From: Myxococcales bacterium
GTDB taxonomy: Bacteria > Myxococcota_A > Polyangia > Polyangiales > JADJMO01
DNA: 64,000 nucleotides
Assembly: GCA_016709545.1 (NCBI GenBank)
Contig: JADJMO010000003.1
Location: forward strand, 496,001 to 560,000
Reading direction: 5' to 3'
Shown: positions 1 through 12,395 of the stretch, in pieces
Position numbering within the stretch: the stretch's first letter is position 1
Layout: the number at the start of each line of letters is the position of its first letter
Notes under the pieces: model-generated
Seen by the model: only the letters and a program-made list of their open reading frames with translations
Database searches by the model: none
Told to the model about the DNA's origin: nothing
Translations under genes and position numbers: made by a program

Positions 1-967
1 TTCTCGATGAGCACCGAGCGGCCGGGCTCGTTGCCCTCGTCGTCCACGTTGATGGTGCCACGCGAGAGCGCGAGCGTGCCGTCGTCGACGACCGTGCACA
101 GCGAGGAGGCGACCTCCTTGCCGATCTGCCCCGAGTAGTTCGACGTGCCCTTGCGGTTGAAATCGGCCTCGAGGCCGTGCCCGACCGCCTCGTGCAGGAG
201 GATGCCGCTGTCGCCGGGGGCCAGCACCACGGGAGCACGCCCGCGGGCGCCTCGCGCGCGTCGAGCATGATGATGGCCTGGCGCGCCGCCTCGCGGGCGT
301 GCCACTCGGGGGACTTCTCCTCGAAGTAGCCGAGGGTGGTGCGACCGCCGCCGCCGCTCGAGCCCTCCTGTCGCTTGCCGTCCTGCTCGGCGATGGCGCG
401 GACGCCGAAGCGCAGGAGCGGCTGGCTGTCGCGGGCGAAGCGGCCGTCGCTGGTGGCGACGAGGATCTCGCGGACCTCCTCGGTGAACGAGGCCTCGACG
501 CGCACGATGCGCGGGTCGTAGGCGCGGGCGGCGGCGTCGGCGCGCTCGAGGAGGGCGCGCTTCTTGTCGCCCGGCTCGTCGATCGAGATCGGCGCGACGT
601 CGTAGTGGCGGGGCAGCACGCGCTCGACGGGGAGCTCCGGGGTGCGGGCGTCGCCGAGGGCGATCTGCGCGGCGGTCTCGGCGGCGCGCTTCATGTCCTC
701 CCACACGAGCGACTCGACGTAGGCGTAGCCAGTGGCGTCGCCGCGCTGCACGCGCACGCCGAGCCCGATCGAGACCCCGCGGGAGACCGACTTGAGGATG
801 CGCTCGTCGAGCACGAACGAGCCGCCCGCGCGGTACTCGAAGAACAGGTCGGCGTGGTCGCCCCCCTTGCCGAGGGCGACCGCGAGCAGCTTGCGCGCGA
901 GCTCCGCGTCGATCGCGACGGGGCCGTCTTTGCGGAAAGGGGCCTGGTACCGGGCGGAGCCGCTCAT
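1..967 (-). CDS. tldD: TldD-family metalloprotease, N-terminal part (frameshifted, runs off window)
   Basis: This is the N-terminal half of a TldD/PmbA-family zinc metallopeptidase, the family that with TldE matures modified peptides and microcins and has roles in protein turnover. The protein starts MSGSARYQAPFRKDG. It has the typical early DHADLFFEYRAGGSF block and, near the window edge, the metal-binding helix ILLHEAVGHGLEADF (HExxxH). The C-terminal cysteine region lies outside the window. The reading frame breaks near 232-236: one C appears to be missing, so GVLPVVLAPGDSG is split between two frames. The break falls in an otherwise well conserved stretch, which suggests sequence error rather than decay. 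The ATG at 967 is chosen because homology begins at once. Family assignment is confident; intactness is not. Confidence 0.85.
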   Translation of the reverse strand, partial: MSGSARYQAPFRKDGPVAIDAELARKLLAVALGKGGDHADLFFEYRAGGSFVLDERILKSVSRGVSIGLGVRVQRGDATGYAYVESLVWEDMKRAAETAAQIALGDARTPELPVERVLPRHYDVAPISIDEPGDKKRALLERADAAARAYDPRIVRVEASFTEEVREILVATSDGRFARDSQPLLRFGVRAIAEQDGKRQEGSSGGGGRTTLGYFEEKSPEWHAREAARQAIIMLDAREAPAGVLPWCWPPATAASSCTRRSGTASRPISTARARRTTRGRSARRSPPRCARSSTTARSRSRVAPSTWTTRATSPAARCSSR

Positions 968-1014
968 CACGGAGGGATACCGGGTGGGGGGGCGAGCGTC
1001 GAGCGCGGCTTTGT

Positions 1015-2065
1015 CTAGTGCAGGACGGTCGACGGCCCGTGCGTGATCGCGAGCTGACCGGTCTCGAGATCGCGGGAGAGCACGATGCGCTCGTCGTGGG
1101 CGCAGCCCTCGACCACGAGCGGCGACTGGGTCGTGAGCACGAACTGGAGCTTGGGGAAGGCGTTCTTGAGCACCGGCACGATCTCGCGCTGCCGACCGAG
1201 CGCGAGGTGCAGATCGACGGCGTCGATGAGCGCGATGCCCTCGCACGCGAGGGGATCCTGGCCCGGATAGGCGAGCGAGAGCCGACGCAGCACGATGGTG
1301 CCGAGCAGCACCCGCGCCTTGGCCGAGAACGGGAGCTCGTCGAAGGTGACGAGCCGGCCGCCCGGGTCGCGGAACAGCGGCTCGAACGTGCTCGAGTCGA
1401 TGCCCTCGAAGGTGGCGTCGCCCTCGGCGAGCAGCGCGGTGAGGGTGCGTCGATACGTCTCGTCGAGGTTGCGACGCTCGGGCTCGCCCTTGGGCTCGCG
1501 CGGCTGGAACGCCCGCAGGGCGGCGCCGGTGACGGCGTTCACGAGGGCCTGCTTCACCTCGCGCGCGAGGTCGGCCTTGGTGGCGTCGTCGAAGGTGGCG
1601 TGCGCGCGGTGCTCCATCGCGGAGAGCGGTCGATCGGGGGTCGCGCCCACCGCCGCCACCCGGCTCGCCCAGCGCGCGGCCGACAGCGGGATCACGCAGA
1701 AGCCGCGGGACTCGGCCTGCTTGTCGAAGTGCGCCTGCTCACGCTTGCGGATGGCGGCCTCGGTCGCGGCCTCGCCGAGATCGGCCGTCGGCGAGGCGAC
1801 CACGAGATCGTGGGGACGCGCCGGATCGTCCGCGCCGAGGCGATAGCGCGCGACGACGAAGCCCGCGGCGCCCTCCCGCACCCGCGGCGGCGTGACGCAG
1901 AGGCCGGGCCGGGTGGGCGATGGCGCCGAGCAGCGTGGTCTTGCCCGCGCCGCTCTCGCCGAGGATGACCGTGACCCTCCGGGGCTCGCCGTGCTCGTCG
2001 GTGAAAGGCAGGGTGACGTCGTCGAAGGGACCGACGTTCCGGAGTCGGAGCTGGGTGAGGTACAC
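1015..2065 (-). CDS. SMC/RecF-like AAA ATPase (frameshifted)
   Basis: This is an ABC-type P-loop ATPase of about 349 residues once a single indel near 1905-1912 is corrected. The N-terminus MYLTQLRLRNVGPFDD and Walker A GESGAGKTTLL are in one frame; the rest is in another. The C-terminal half has the usual late block IALIDAVDLHLALG, followed by the D-loop/H-loop-like LQFVLTTQSPLVVEG. This layout matches RecF/SMC-like stand-alone ATPases. The Walker B position reads IDAVDLHL where most relatives have IDEVDLHL, so the catalytic glutamate appears to be Ala. That would give slow hydrolysis, or the enzyme may use another base. The gene is 47 nt upstream of tldD on the same strand. Substrate and partner are unknown. 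Confidence 0.7.
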
Positions 2066-2085
2066 CGGATTCCGAGCCTAACAGA

Positions 2086-2643
2086 TCACAGGATGGCGCC
2101 GGCCGAACGATCGATGGTGCCGTTCGGCCGCTGCACGAGCAGGACGACGGTCTTGCCGTTGCCGAAGCCCTTGCCCGGGTCGGCGATGTGGAGCCGCACC
2201 GATCCGTCGAGCACGAGACCCTTCGGGAGCACGCCGTCGGGGTTGAGGAGGGCGCCGTCCCGGGTCACCGCGACGGTCCAGGTGTCACGGCCGAGGGGGC
2301 GCGGGACGCCGAAGATCGTGCCGATCGGCGTGTCGCCGAGCGCGGTGCTCCACACGGCGTTGCCCTGCACCTTGCCCCCGGGGTCGGAGTCGCTGAGGGC
2401 CAGCGCGACGACGGGGCCGACGATGCGCACCTCGAAGACGACGTCGGGGTCGCCGTCGGGCGCCGGCGGGCCGCTGCGCGCGGCCGCCCGGTCGGCGATG
2501 CGGCCGAGCGCGACGAGGGGACCGAGCTCGGGGGCCCGAGGTGTGTCGCTGCTGCTCGCGGCGGTCGCGGGCGCGGTGGGGGCGGGCGGCTTCTGCGGAC
2601 ACCCGGTGAGCACGACCAAGGTCACCACGAAGAGCTCTCGCAC
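2086..2643 (-). CDS. putative lipoprotein, unknown function
   Basis: This is a predicted 185-residue lipoprotein. The GTG start at 2643 is preceded by GGAAGG about 8 nt upstream, and the N-terminus VRELFVVTLVVLTGCPQ is a short lipoprotein signal with the lipobox Cys at about residue 15. A Pro/Ala/Ser/Thr-rich linker follows, as is usual in myxobacterial lipoproteins. The remaining ~130 residues look like a beta-rich globular domain and contain no motif I recognise. It starts 79 nt from the divergent lipoprotein gene at 2722, so the two probably share a promoter region. Function is unknown. Confidence 0.65.
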   Translation of the reverse strand: MRELFVVTLVVLTGCPQKPPAPTAPATAASSSDTPRAPELGPLVALGRIADRAAARSGPPAPDGDPDVVFEVRIVGPVVALALSDSDPGGKVQGNAVWSTALGDTPIGTIFGVPRPLGRDTWTVAVTRDGALLNPDGVLPKGLVLDGSVRLHIADPGKGFGNGKTVVLLVQRPNGTIDRSAGAIL

Positions 2644-3438
2644 GGCTTCACCTTCCCGCGAAAGTCGCGCGCTCGCAAGTCGGTGGAATCGACGGCGCGC
2701 GCCGAGCGTACGTCGCCGCGCATGCGAGCCGGGATCGCCGTCGTGGTCGGAGGGGCGCTCGTCGCGTGCAACGAGTCGCGCCCGCCGATCGTCGCCGATC
2801 GGCCCGCGCCGCGGCCCTCGGTCTCGAGCGTGATCCCTGCGCCCTCGGCCTCGGCGCGCCTCGTGGTGCACGAGCGCCTGGGCAAGCCCCTGCGAGTGGA
2901 GGGGTGCCTCCCGGGCGCGCCGTGCTCCGAGTGGGTGCGCTTCGCCGTCAAGCCGCCCCGTACGATGGTCGAGGCCACGGTCTCGCCGAGCGGTCGGTAC
3001 TTCTTCCTCTGGTCGCGCGCCGATGGACACGCGCGGGAGCTCGACGTGTACGAGACCCCGAGCACCGGCGCCGCGCGGCGCGTGGGGCACAAGGTCCCCG
3101 GGGCGGGGGGCCACCTCGGGTGGGTGGCCGGCGATCGCCTGTTCCATTGGTGGGGGTGCGGCACGGGGTGCGCGGTGGTGCAGCTCCGCGACGTGCTCGG
3201 TCGCGTGCTGGTGTCGACCGGCGGGGCGTGGGTGGAAGAGGACGCCGCGCACACGCGCGCGGCGGTGGCGGATCACGGTGGCAACGTCGTGTGGATCAAT
3301 TTTGCCCTCGGCGCAGGGTATGCGGCTGGCCCGACGGCCGGGCTCCTGTGGCCGGTCGCCGTCGCGTGGGAGAAGGAGGCGTTGAAGGTCACCTACTCGC
3401 AGACGTCGGGGACCGATCGCGTGCTCCTGTGCCGGCCC

Positions 3439-4760
<1,322 letters not shown>

Positions 4761-4879
4761 CGAGGGATCGTACCAGTCGACGGCGACTCGTGTCGTCTCA
4801 CCGATGTGCGGCGAGGTGGGGGCGACTCGGCGGTCTGCGATCGAGGTCGACGTCGGCGCGGACACGACCGCGACGGCGG

Positions 4880-5000
4880 ACGGCCCGGCACGTGGTATCC
4901 CGCGAGGTACTCGTGCCCGCATGCCCGCAGCTCGGGGGGAGGGGACCAGGTTGCGCAGCACGCCCTCGAAGGCGAAGCCGCACTTCTCGGTGCACCCACG
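4880..5000 (-). pseudogene. possible remnant of a GNAT acetyltransferase C-terminus
   Basis: In one minus frame, positions near 4998-4880 read TEKCGFAFEGVLRNLVPSP followed by ELRACGHEYLAGYHVPG. The CGFxFEGVLR pattern is typical of the last strand of GNAT N-acetyltransferases. No start codon or upstream acetyl-CoA-binding region is present in frame, because the transposase gene at 5034 begins immediately upstream. If real, this is a truncated leftover next to mobile DNA. Support is limited to this short motif. Confidence 0.25.
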
Positions 5001-5033
5001 GCATGAAGCGCCGCAGCAGGTTCACGAGGATGG

Positions 5034-5699
5034 TCAGGCGGGGGCTTCGTCGGGAGACACGAGGCCGTGGCGACGCCAGCCGACACGTGCGAGCCAGGTG
5101 TGTGGTGCGTGGACCGGCGCGCCCTCGAGCGACGCGGGCGGCACGCCGCGAAAGCCGTCGAACCAGGGGGCGGAGGAGCAGGGATCGAGCCGCGTCGCGG
5201 CGAGCCTCTGGTGCTTCTTGAAGTTGTGCAGCACATACGAGAGCGCAAACCGCACCTCGCGGGGGCTACGGAGAGGGCGCGCGTGATAGCGGTCGCCGAG
5301 CACCCGACCACTCCGCCCGACCGCGCGATTGATCGAGCGCGCGAGGCGGATGCCGAGCCCTTGGACACCGGACCGGAACGCCGCCGAATGCTGCGCCTCC
5401 ACGATGAGGTGGAGGTGGTCGTCCTGGACCGAGAAGTGGACGACGCGAAAGGTGCCGCGCTGCGCGTCGCGAAGGGCGGCCACGACGCACGGGAAGACGT
5501 CGGCCGAGCGAAGCGAGCGAATGCCTGCGACGACGCGCCAGGTCAAGTGGACCGGAACGGACGCCGCGTGCTTCGGACGCGCGACGTGCGGCACCATCGG
5601 GCGAGGAGCGCGTCGCTTGCGCCCGGCGCCTGCGCGCCGACCACCCCAGCCGCCCGTTCGCTCCAGGGTGAGCTGTTGCTGCCGCTGCGCTCGGGCCAT
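5034..5699 (-). CDS. REP-associated tyrosine transposase-like protein (Y1/RAYT family)
   Basis: This 221-residue protein belongs to the Y1_Tnp/TnpA_REP family of single-strand DNA transposases. The N-terminus MARAQRQQQLTLERTGGWGG is followed by GGRRAGAGRKRR, a motif common in this family. The HUH-like metal site is seen in QDDHLHLIVEA (HxH). The catalytic Tyr is probably the one in ALSYVLHNFKKHQ. The start at 5699 is chosen because upstream in-frame residues derive from the insertion-sequence end repeats. RAYTs are domesticated transposases linked to dispersed REP palindromes. Two candidate palindromic repeats occur at 20149 and 43251, but no match at this gene's own ends was verified. Confidence 0.75.
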   Translation of the reverse strand: MARAQRQQQLTLERTGGWGGRRAGAGRKRRAPRPMVPHVARPKHAASVPVHLTWRVVAGIRSLRSADVFPCVVAALRDAQRGTFRVVHFSVQDDHLHLIVEAQHSAAFRSGVQGLGIRLARSINRAVGRSGRVLGDRYHARPLRSPREVRFALSYVLHNFKKHQRLAATRLDPCSSAPWFDGFRGVPPASLEGAPVHAPHTWLARVGWRRHGLVSPDEAPA

Positions 5700-5765
5700 C
5701 TTGAATAAGCATAATACGGACTGAGGTCGCGTCAAGGCCTCCCGACTGCCGTGGTCCGGTCTAGG

Positions 5766-5835
5766 GACATGGGTGACGGTTCGTGCGGGCACATGGGTGA
5801 CGCCCCGTCTTCTTTTCCAAGGACATGGGTGACAG
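5766..5835. repeat. three direct copies of an ACATGGGTGAC end-type motif
   Basis: The 11-mer ACATGGGTGAC occurs at 5767-5777, 5791-5801 and 5823-5833, with start spacings of 24 and 32 nt. It lies directly upstream of the IS481-type transposase remnant, where the left terminal inverted repeat of such an element would be. Similar ACATGGGTGAC-type ends are known for IS481-family elements. I read this as the end of the element, possibly with nested insertions. No matching right end was found before the ATP-grasp gene. Confidence 0.55.
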
Positions 5836-5854
5836 TTGTGGCAAGGAGGTCGCC

Positions 5855-6180
5855 TTGCCCTGGAAGGAGAAGTCACTCATGAAGGTCAGCCAGGAGTTCG
5901 TGGACGCCTGCATCGAGAAGCAGGCCGGCATGACCGAGCTCTGTCGTCGGTTCGGCATCAGCCGGAAGACCGGCTACAAATGGCTGGGTCGGTACCTCTC
6001 GACGTGCGAGGTCGGGACCGTTCGCGACGCCCGAACCTAGCCCGTCGGCGGTGGCCTGGCTCGAGAAGGCCATCGTCGGCGCAAGAAGCACCGTCGATGG
6101 GGGCCTCGCAAGTTGCGCGCGGCGCTGCGTGCGGGGCCGAAGGAGCCCGCGGCGGCACCGGTGGCGCGACGTGCCTATCC
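5855..6180 (+). pseudogene. IS481-family transposase, truncated and frameshifted N-terminal remnant
   Basis: The remnant begins at a TTG at 5855 with a strong ribosome-binding site (AAGGAGG, 5 nt upstream). It encodes LPWKEKSLMKVSQEF and then the helix-turn-helix MTELCRRFGISRKTGYKWL, the hallmark N-terminus of IS481-type transposases. The frame is lost near 6000-6040. A second piece in another frame reads KKHRRWGPRKLRAAL, the next conserved block. The catalytic DDE domain is absent, because the sequence runs directly into the 3' end of the convergent ATP-grasp gene at about 6175. It is non-functional debris of an insertion. Confidence 0.75.
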
Positions 6181-6879
6181 GGTCGCCATCTCGGTCCAGC
6201 GGGCCTCGAGGAGCTGCGCGTAGGGCACGGCGGGTAGGCCATAGGCGGCGAGCGAGTACCCGTCGTTCACCTCGACCAGCAACGTGCGCCCATCCGCGGT
6301 CCGGCCCAGATCGATGGTGTAGCCAGCGGGTGCCGCTGCGCCGTAGGCGTCGATGCAGGCCTCGACGAGCGAGAGGTCCGGTACGGGCGTGCGATGGTCC
6401 TGGAGGTATGGGCGAACGCCGATGCACGCGCCGCGGAGCACGAAGCAGCGCCACTCGCTGACGAACGTGACGACTTCCGACGTCCAGACAGGGAACTCGT
6501 CCGGCAGGTGAGCGCTGCGCGCGAGGTCCTGGACGTCGCGGCCGCGGTCGCCTTCTGGACGGTAGGGCTTCACGAAGACGGGGTGATCGTCCCCTCGCAC
6601 TTCTCCCAGCGTGGAGCGCCGTATCTCGCGACCCGTGAAGGCGTGCAGCGGATCGGGAAAGTCCGGCACGAAGGGGGGCTCTACACCGAGGCGTTCCAGC
6701 GCGCGTTGCACGACACCGACGTATCCCTGGACGAGGGGGTCGGCGGTGAGCGGTAAGGTCTCGAGACTGGGAGCCTCGAAGGGTTCGACCTCGAGCCCGA
6801 GCTGGCGAAATCCGTCCTGCGCGACGAAGGCGTTGAGGTTGACCGGCTGACCGGCCTTGTACTGGACGTAGGCGCGCAC
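6175..6879 (-). CDS. ATP-grasp domain protein (DUF4343-like)
   Basis: This 234-residue protein starts MRAYVQYKAGQPVNLNAFVA and resembles small ATP-grasp proteins annotated as DUF4343. Visible ATP-grasp features are VFVKPYRPEGD, a candidate lysine strand, and the metal-binding C-terminal block GRTADGRTLLVEVNDGYSL, where the Glu and Asn would coordinate Mg-ATP. Such enzymes ligate a carboxylate to an amine or thiol through an acyl phosphate; the substrate cannot be predicted. The gene is 13 nt downstream of nth and may be co-transcribed with it. The IS481 remnant abuts its 3' end but does not appear to truncate it. Confidence 0.65.
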   Translation of the reverse strand: MRAYVQYKAGQPVNLNAFVAQDGFRQLGLEVEPFEAPSLETLPLTADPLVQGYVGVVQRALERLGVEPPFVPDFPDPLHAFTGREIRRSTLGEVRGDDHPVFVKPYRPEGDRGRDVQDLARSAHLPDEFPVWTSEVVTFVSEWRCFVLRGACIGVRPYLQDHRTPVPDLSLVEACIDAYGAAAPAGYTIDLGRTADGRTLLVEVNDGYSLAAYGLPAVPYAQLLEARWTEMATG

Positions 6880-6892
6880 CGGGGCCCGGCGC

Positions 6893-9090
<2,198 letters not shown>

Positions 9091-9092
9091 TC

Positions 9093-10358
9093 CTACCCCT
9101 CGCGCCCCGAGGTCTCGCCCGTCGAGCGAGCGAAGTCCAGCGCCAGCTTGAGGGAGAGGTAGGCGGCCATGGTCTGGATCCGGCCCCGGTCGCCCGAGAG
9201 CTTTCGCTCCTTGACGACGCTCGGGCCCGAGCGGGTGGCGATCCCGAGGTAGACGAGCCCCACCGGCTTGTGGTCGCTGCCCCCGGTCGGCCCCGCGATC
9301 CCCGTGATCGACAGGCCGATGTCGGCGTCGACCAGGCGGCGCACGCCCTCGGCCATCGCCTGCGCGCACTCCGCGCTGACGGCGCCGTGCCCGCGGATTA
9401 GCTCGGGATCGACGCCGAGGACCGCGGTCTTGGCGGCGTTGGCGTAGGTGACCGCGTCGAGCAGCAGGTAGTCGCTCGAGCCCGGGACGACCGTGAGGAG
9501 GTGGCCGACGAGGCCACCCGTGCACGACTCCGCGACGGCGAGGGAGAGCCCCTTGGCCCGCAGCGCACGCCCGACGGCGGCGCCGAACGAGTCGTCGCGC
9601 GACTCGCCGAACACGATGTCGCCGAGCCGGTGCTTGACCTCGGCGGCGGCCGCGTCGGCCAGGGTCTGCGCCTCCGCCTTGCTCTTGCCCCGGGCGAACA
9701 CCTTCACCTCGATCTGCGGGAAGTGCGCGCGATAGCCGAGGGTGATGCCGGGGAACGCCTCCTCGACGCCGCCCAGCAGCTCGCCGACGCGCGACTCGGT
9801 CTGCCCGAAGGTGAGCAGGTGGTTCTGCGCGGTGTCGGACGGCGCCTGCTGCGCGATGCGCGGGAGGATCTGCTCCTCGAACATGCGCTTCATCTCGGTG
9901 GGGACGCCGGGCGTGAAGAACAGCCGCGCGCCGCCGAGCGCGAGGGTGAACCCGGGTGCGGTCCCGACGGGGTTCGGCAGTACGTCGGCCGTCGCCGGAA
10001 GATCGGCCTGCTTGAGGTTCGACGCGGTCATCTCGCGCCCGATGGCCACGAAGCGCCGGCGGATGGCCTCGACGGAGGGCTCGTGGCGCACGAGCTCGGT
10101 GTGCGCCGCCTCGGCCGCGCACTCGGCGGTCAGGTCGTCGGTCGTCGGCCCGAGCCCGCCAGTGATCACCACCACGCGATGCCGCGCCGCGAGCCTCCGC
10201 AGCGAGTCGACGACGTGACCGCGCACGTCGGCCACGGTCTCGATCGACTCCACCGTGAAGCCGACGCTGGTCAGCTGATCCGCGAGCCAGGTCGCGTTGG
10301 TGTTCACGAGCTCGCCGCGGGTGAGCTCGGTGCCGATGGAGAGGATGCCGGCGGACAT
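9093..10358 (-). CDS. cinA: CinA / nicotinamide-nucleotide amidohydrolase
   Basis: This 421-residue protein has both CinA domains. The N-terminal MoCF-like domain starts MSAGILSIGTELTRGELVN and has VVITGGLGPTTDDLTAE; it acts as ADP-ribose pyrophosphatase in studied homologues. The C-terminal PncC domain has LAVAESCTGGLVGHLLT, with the catalytic Ser, and SITGIAGPTGGS; it deamidates NMN for pyridine-nucleotide recycling. ATG 10358 overlaps the stop of the upstream dehydrogenase gene (TGATG), indicating translational coupling. scpB starts 3 nt downstream. The length is normal for the family and no defect is seen. Confidence 0.93.
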   Translation of the reverse strand: MSAGILSIGTELTRGELVNTNATWLADQLTSVGFTVESIETVADVRGHVVDSLRRLAARHRVVVITGGLGPTTDDLTAECAAEAAHTELVRHEPSVEAIRRRFVAIGREMTASNLKQADLPATADVLPNPVGTAPGFTLALGGARLFFTPGVPTEMKRMFEEQILPRIAQQAPSDTAQNHLLTFGQTESRVGELLGGVEEAFPGITLGYRAHFPQIEVKVFARGKSKAEAQTLADAAAAEVKHRLGDIVFGESRDDSFGAAVGRALRAKGLSLAVAESCTGGLVGHLLTVVPGSSDYLLLDAVTYANAAKTAVLGVDPELIRGHGAVSAECAQAMAEGVRRLVDADIGLSITGIAGPTGGSDHKPVGLVYLGIATRSGPSVVKERKLSGDRGRIQTMAAYLSLKLALDFARSTGETSGREG

Positions 10359-11350
10359 CAGAGCGCGCCCTCGATCGCGCGCACCATCTCGCTGGTCCTG
10401 GCCGTGCCGCCGAGGTCGGCGGTGAGCCACTTGCGCTCGGCGAGCACCTTCTCGACAGCGGATTGCAGGCGCCGTGCCGGCTCGGCCTCGCCCACGTGCT
10501 CGAGCAGCTTGATCGCCGGCACGAGCATCGGCAGCGGGTTCGCGACGTCGAGCCCCATGAGCTCCGGGGCGTGGCCGTGGATGGCCTCGAAGACCACGGT
10601 GTCCTCGTTGCGGTCCTTGCCCCACACGGCGCTGATGCCGCCGACCAGCCCCGCCGCGAGATCGCTGAGCAGGTCGCCGTAGAGTGCGCCGCACACCAGC
10701 ACGTCGAACTGCTCGGGGCGCTGGACGAGCTGCATCGCGGTGTTGTCGACGATGAGCGCGCGGGTCTCGATGTCGGGGTAGCGCTGCGCGACCTCCTCGC
10801 CGACCTTGAGGAACAGGCCGTCGCACAGCTTCATGATGTTGGCCTTGTGCACGATGGCGAGGCGCTTGCGGCCCTCGGTGCGCGCGTACTGGTAGGCGAG
10901 ATCGAAGATGCGCTCGGTGGCCGCGCGGGTGACCACCTTGATCGACTCCACCACGCCGGGCACGACCTCGTGCTCTGCGCCCGCGTACACGTCCTCCATG
11001 TTCTCGCGGATGATGACCAGATCGACGCCCTGGTAGCGCGCGGGCACGCCGGCCAGGTTCTTCACGTGGCGAATGCCGGCGAAGAGGCCGAGCTGCTTGC
11101 GCAGGTAGACCGAGGGGCTCTCGTGGCCCATGTCGCCGCCGCTGCCCACCGGGCCGCGCAGCGCGAGCTTGTTCTTGCGGACCGAGGCGATGCACTCCTC
11201 GGTGATGATGCCCTCTCCCGGCACGCGGGAGCCGCCGAGGTCGACGCACTCCCAGTCGATGGCCGCGCCGGCCTTCTTGGTGAGGTGGATGACGTGAGGG
11301 GCGAGGTCGCGGCCGACGAGGTCGCCGGCGATGAGGGTGACGGTCTTCAT
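10358..11350 (-). CDS. isocitrate/isopropylmalate dehydrogenase family protein, paralogue 2
   Basis: This 330-residue beta-decarboxylating dehydrogenase starts MKTVTLIAGDLVGRDL. It keeps the substrate Ser/Arg loop (SPSVYLRKQLGLFAGIRHV), the catalytic Tyr region RENMEDVYAGAEHE, the catalytic Lys in AIVHKANIMKL, and the metal/NAD region GALYGDLLSDLAAGLVGG. The cofactor segment GHAPELMGLDVANP differs from the upstream paralogue's GSAPDIAGQNKANP. Its ATG overlaps the upstream gene's stop by 4 nt. By length and sequence it resembles NAD-dependent isocitrate dehydrogenase subunits. Adjacent, coupled paralogues suggest a heteromer with catalytic and regulatory subunits; this is inference. Isopropylmalate or homoisocitrate specificity is not excluded. 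Confidence 0.8.
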   Translation of the reverse strand: MKTVTLIAGDLVGRDLAPHVIHLTKKAGAAIDWECVDLGGSRVPGEGIITEECIASVRKNKLALRGPVGSGGDMGHESPSVYLRKQLGLFAGIRHVKNLAGVPARYQGVDLVIIRENMEDVYAGAEHEVVPGVVESIKVVTRAATERIFDLAYQYARTEGRKRLAIVHKANIMKLCDGLFLKVGEEVAQRYPDIETRALIVDNTAMQLVQRPEQFDVLVCGALYGDLLSDLAAGLVGGISAVWGKDRNEDTVVFEAIHGHAPELMGLDVANPLPMLVPAIKLLEHVGEAEPARRLQSAVEKVLAERKWLTADLGGTARTSEMVRAIEGAL

Positions 11351-12372
11351 CGGGCGAGCTCCGCGGGCGTGGGCAGCGAATCGACGATGGCCTGGGTGAG
11401 CTCGCTCGTGGTGGCGGTGCCGCCGAGGTCGCGGGTCCGCACTCGGCTCGCCGAGAGCACGCGCTCGATACCGACCTCGATGCGCTGGGCGGCGACGTGC
11501 TCGCCGATGTGCGCGAGCATCATGGCCGCCGACCGGATGACCGCGATGGGGTTGGCCTTGTTCTGGCCGGCGATGTCGGGCGCGGAGCCGTGAACCGCCT
11601 CGAACACCGCGCCGTGATCGCCGATGTTGGCGCCCGGCACGACGCCGAGCCCGCCGACCAGCCCCGCGCAGAGATCGCTGAAGATGTCGCCGCAGAGGTT
11701 CTCCATCAGCAAGACGTCGAAGTGCCGCGGCTCCTGGACGAGCTGCATGGCGAGGCGGTCGATCGGGATCTCCATCCACTCGATGAACGGGTAGTCCCTG
11801 GCGACCTCGCGGGCGGCGTCGAGGAAGAGACCGTCCGAGAGGCGCATGATGCTCGCCTTGTGCGCGATGGCGATCTTGCGCCGGCCTGTCCAACGGGCGT
11901 ACTCGAACGCGTACTTGGCGATGCGGCGGCTCGCGTCGCGGGTGATGATCTTCAGCGCCTCGCACACGCCCGGCACCACCTCGTGCTCGCGGCCCGAGTA
12001 GAGCCCCTCGGTGTTCTCGCGGAACACGACCAGGTCGACCTCGCGGTGGCGGGTCTCGACGCCGAGCAGGCTCCGCACCGGGCGCAGCGATACGTAGAGA
12101 TCGAGCGCCTTGCGCAGGCCCACGTTGACGCTGCGGAAGCCCTTGCCGACGGGGGTCGTGATCGGGCCCTTGAGCGCGATGCGGTTCTTGCGGATCGAGT
12201 CGAGGGTCTCGGTCGGCAGGGTGCCCTTGCCGGCGGCGACCGCGTCGATGCCCGCGAGGTGGCGCTCCCAGGTCACCGCGAGGCCGGTGGCCTCGACGAC
12301 CTTCACGGCGGCCTCGGTGACCTCGGGCCCGATGCCGTCGCCGGGGAGGAGGGTGATGGTGTACTGGCTCAT
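11347..12372 (-). CDS. NAD-type isocitrate dehydrogenase-like protein, paralogue 1
   Basis: This 341-residue protein starts MSQYTITLLPGDGIGPEVTE. Conserved features are the substrate loop RSVNVGLRKALDLYVSLRPV, the catalytic Tyr block RENTEGLYSGREHE, the catalytic Lys in AIAHKASIMRL, and the metal/NAD block ENLCGDIFSDLCAGLVGG. The cofactor segment GSAPDIAGQNKANP has the Asp-Ile typical of NAD-using enzymes rather than the Lys-Tyr of NADP enzymes. It would oxidise isocitrate to 2-oxoglutarate in the TCA cycle. It is first in the chain IDH1-IDH2-cinA-scpB-nth. Its start lies 24 nt from the stop of the upstream acyl-CoA synthetase gene, so that gene may belong to the same transcript. Confidence 0.82.
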   Translation of the reverse strand: MSQYTITLLPGDGIGPEVTEAAVKVVEATGLAVTWERHLAGIDAVAAGKGTLPTETLDSIRKNRIALKGPITTPVGKGFRSVNVGLRKALDLYVSLRPVRSLLGVETRHREVDLVVFRENTEGLYSGREHEVVPGVCEALKIITRDASRRIAKYAFEYARWTGRRKIAIAHKASIMRLSDGLFLDAAREVARDYPFIEWMEIPIDRLAMQLVQEPRHFDVLLMENLCGDIFSDLCAGLVGGLGVVPGANIGDHGAVFEAVHGSAPDIAGQNKANPIAVIRSAAMMLAHIGEHVAAQRIEVGIERVLSASRVRTRDLGGTATTSELTQAIVDSLPTPAELAR

Positions 12373-12395
12373 GGCGAGGGACGGGGGCCTTACCA

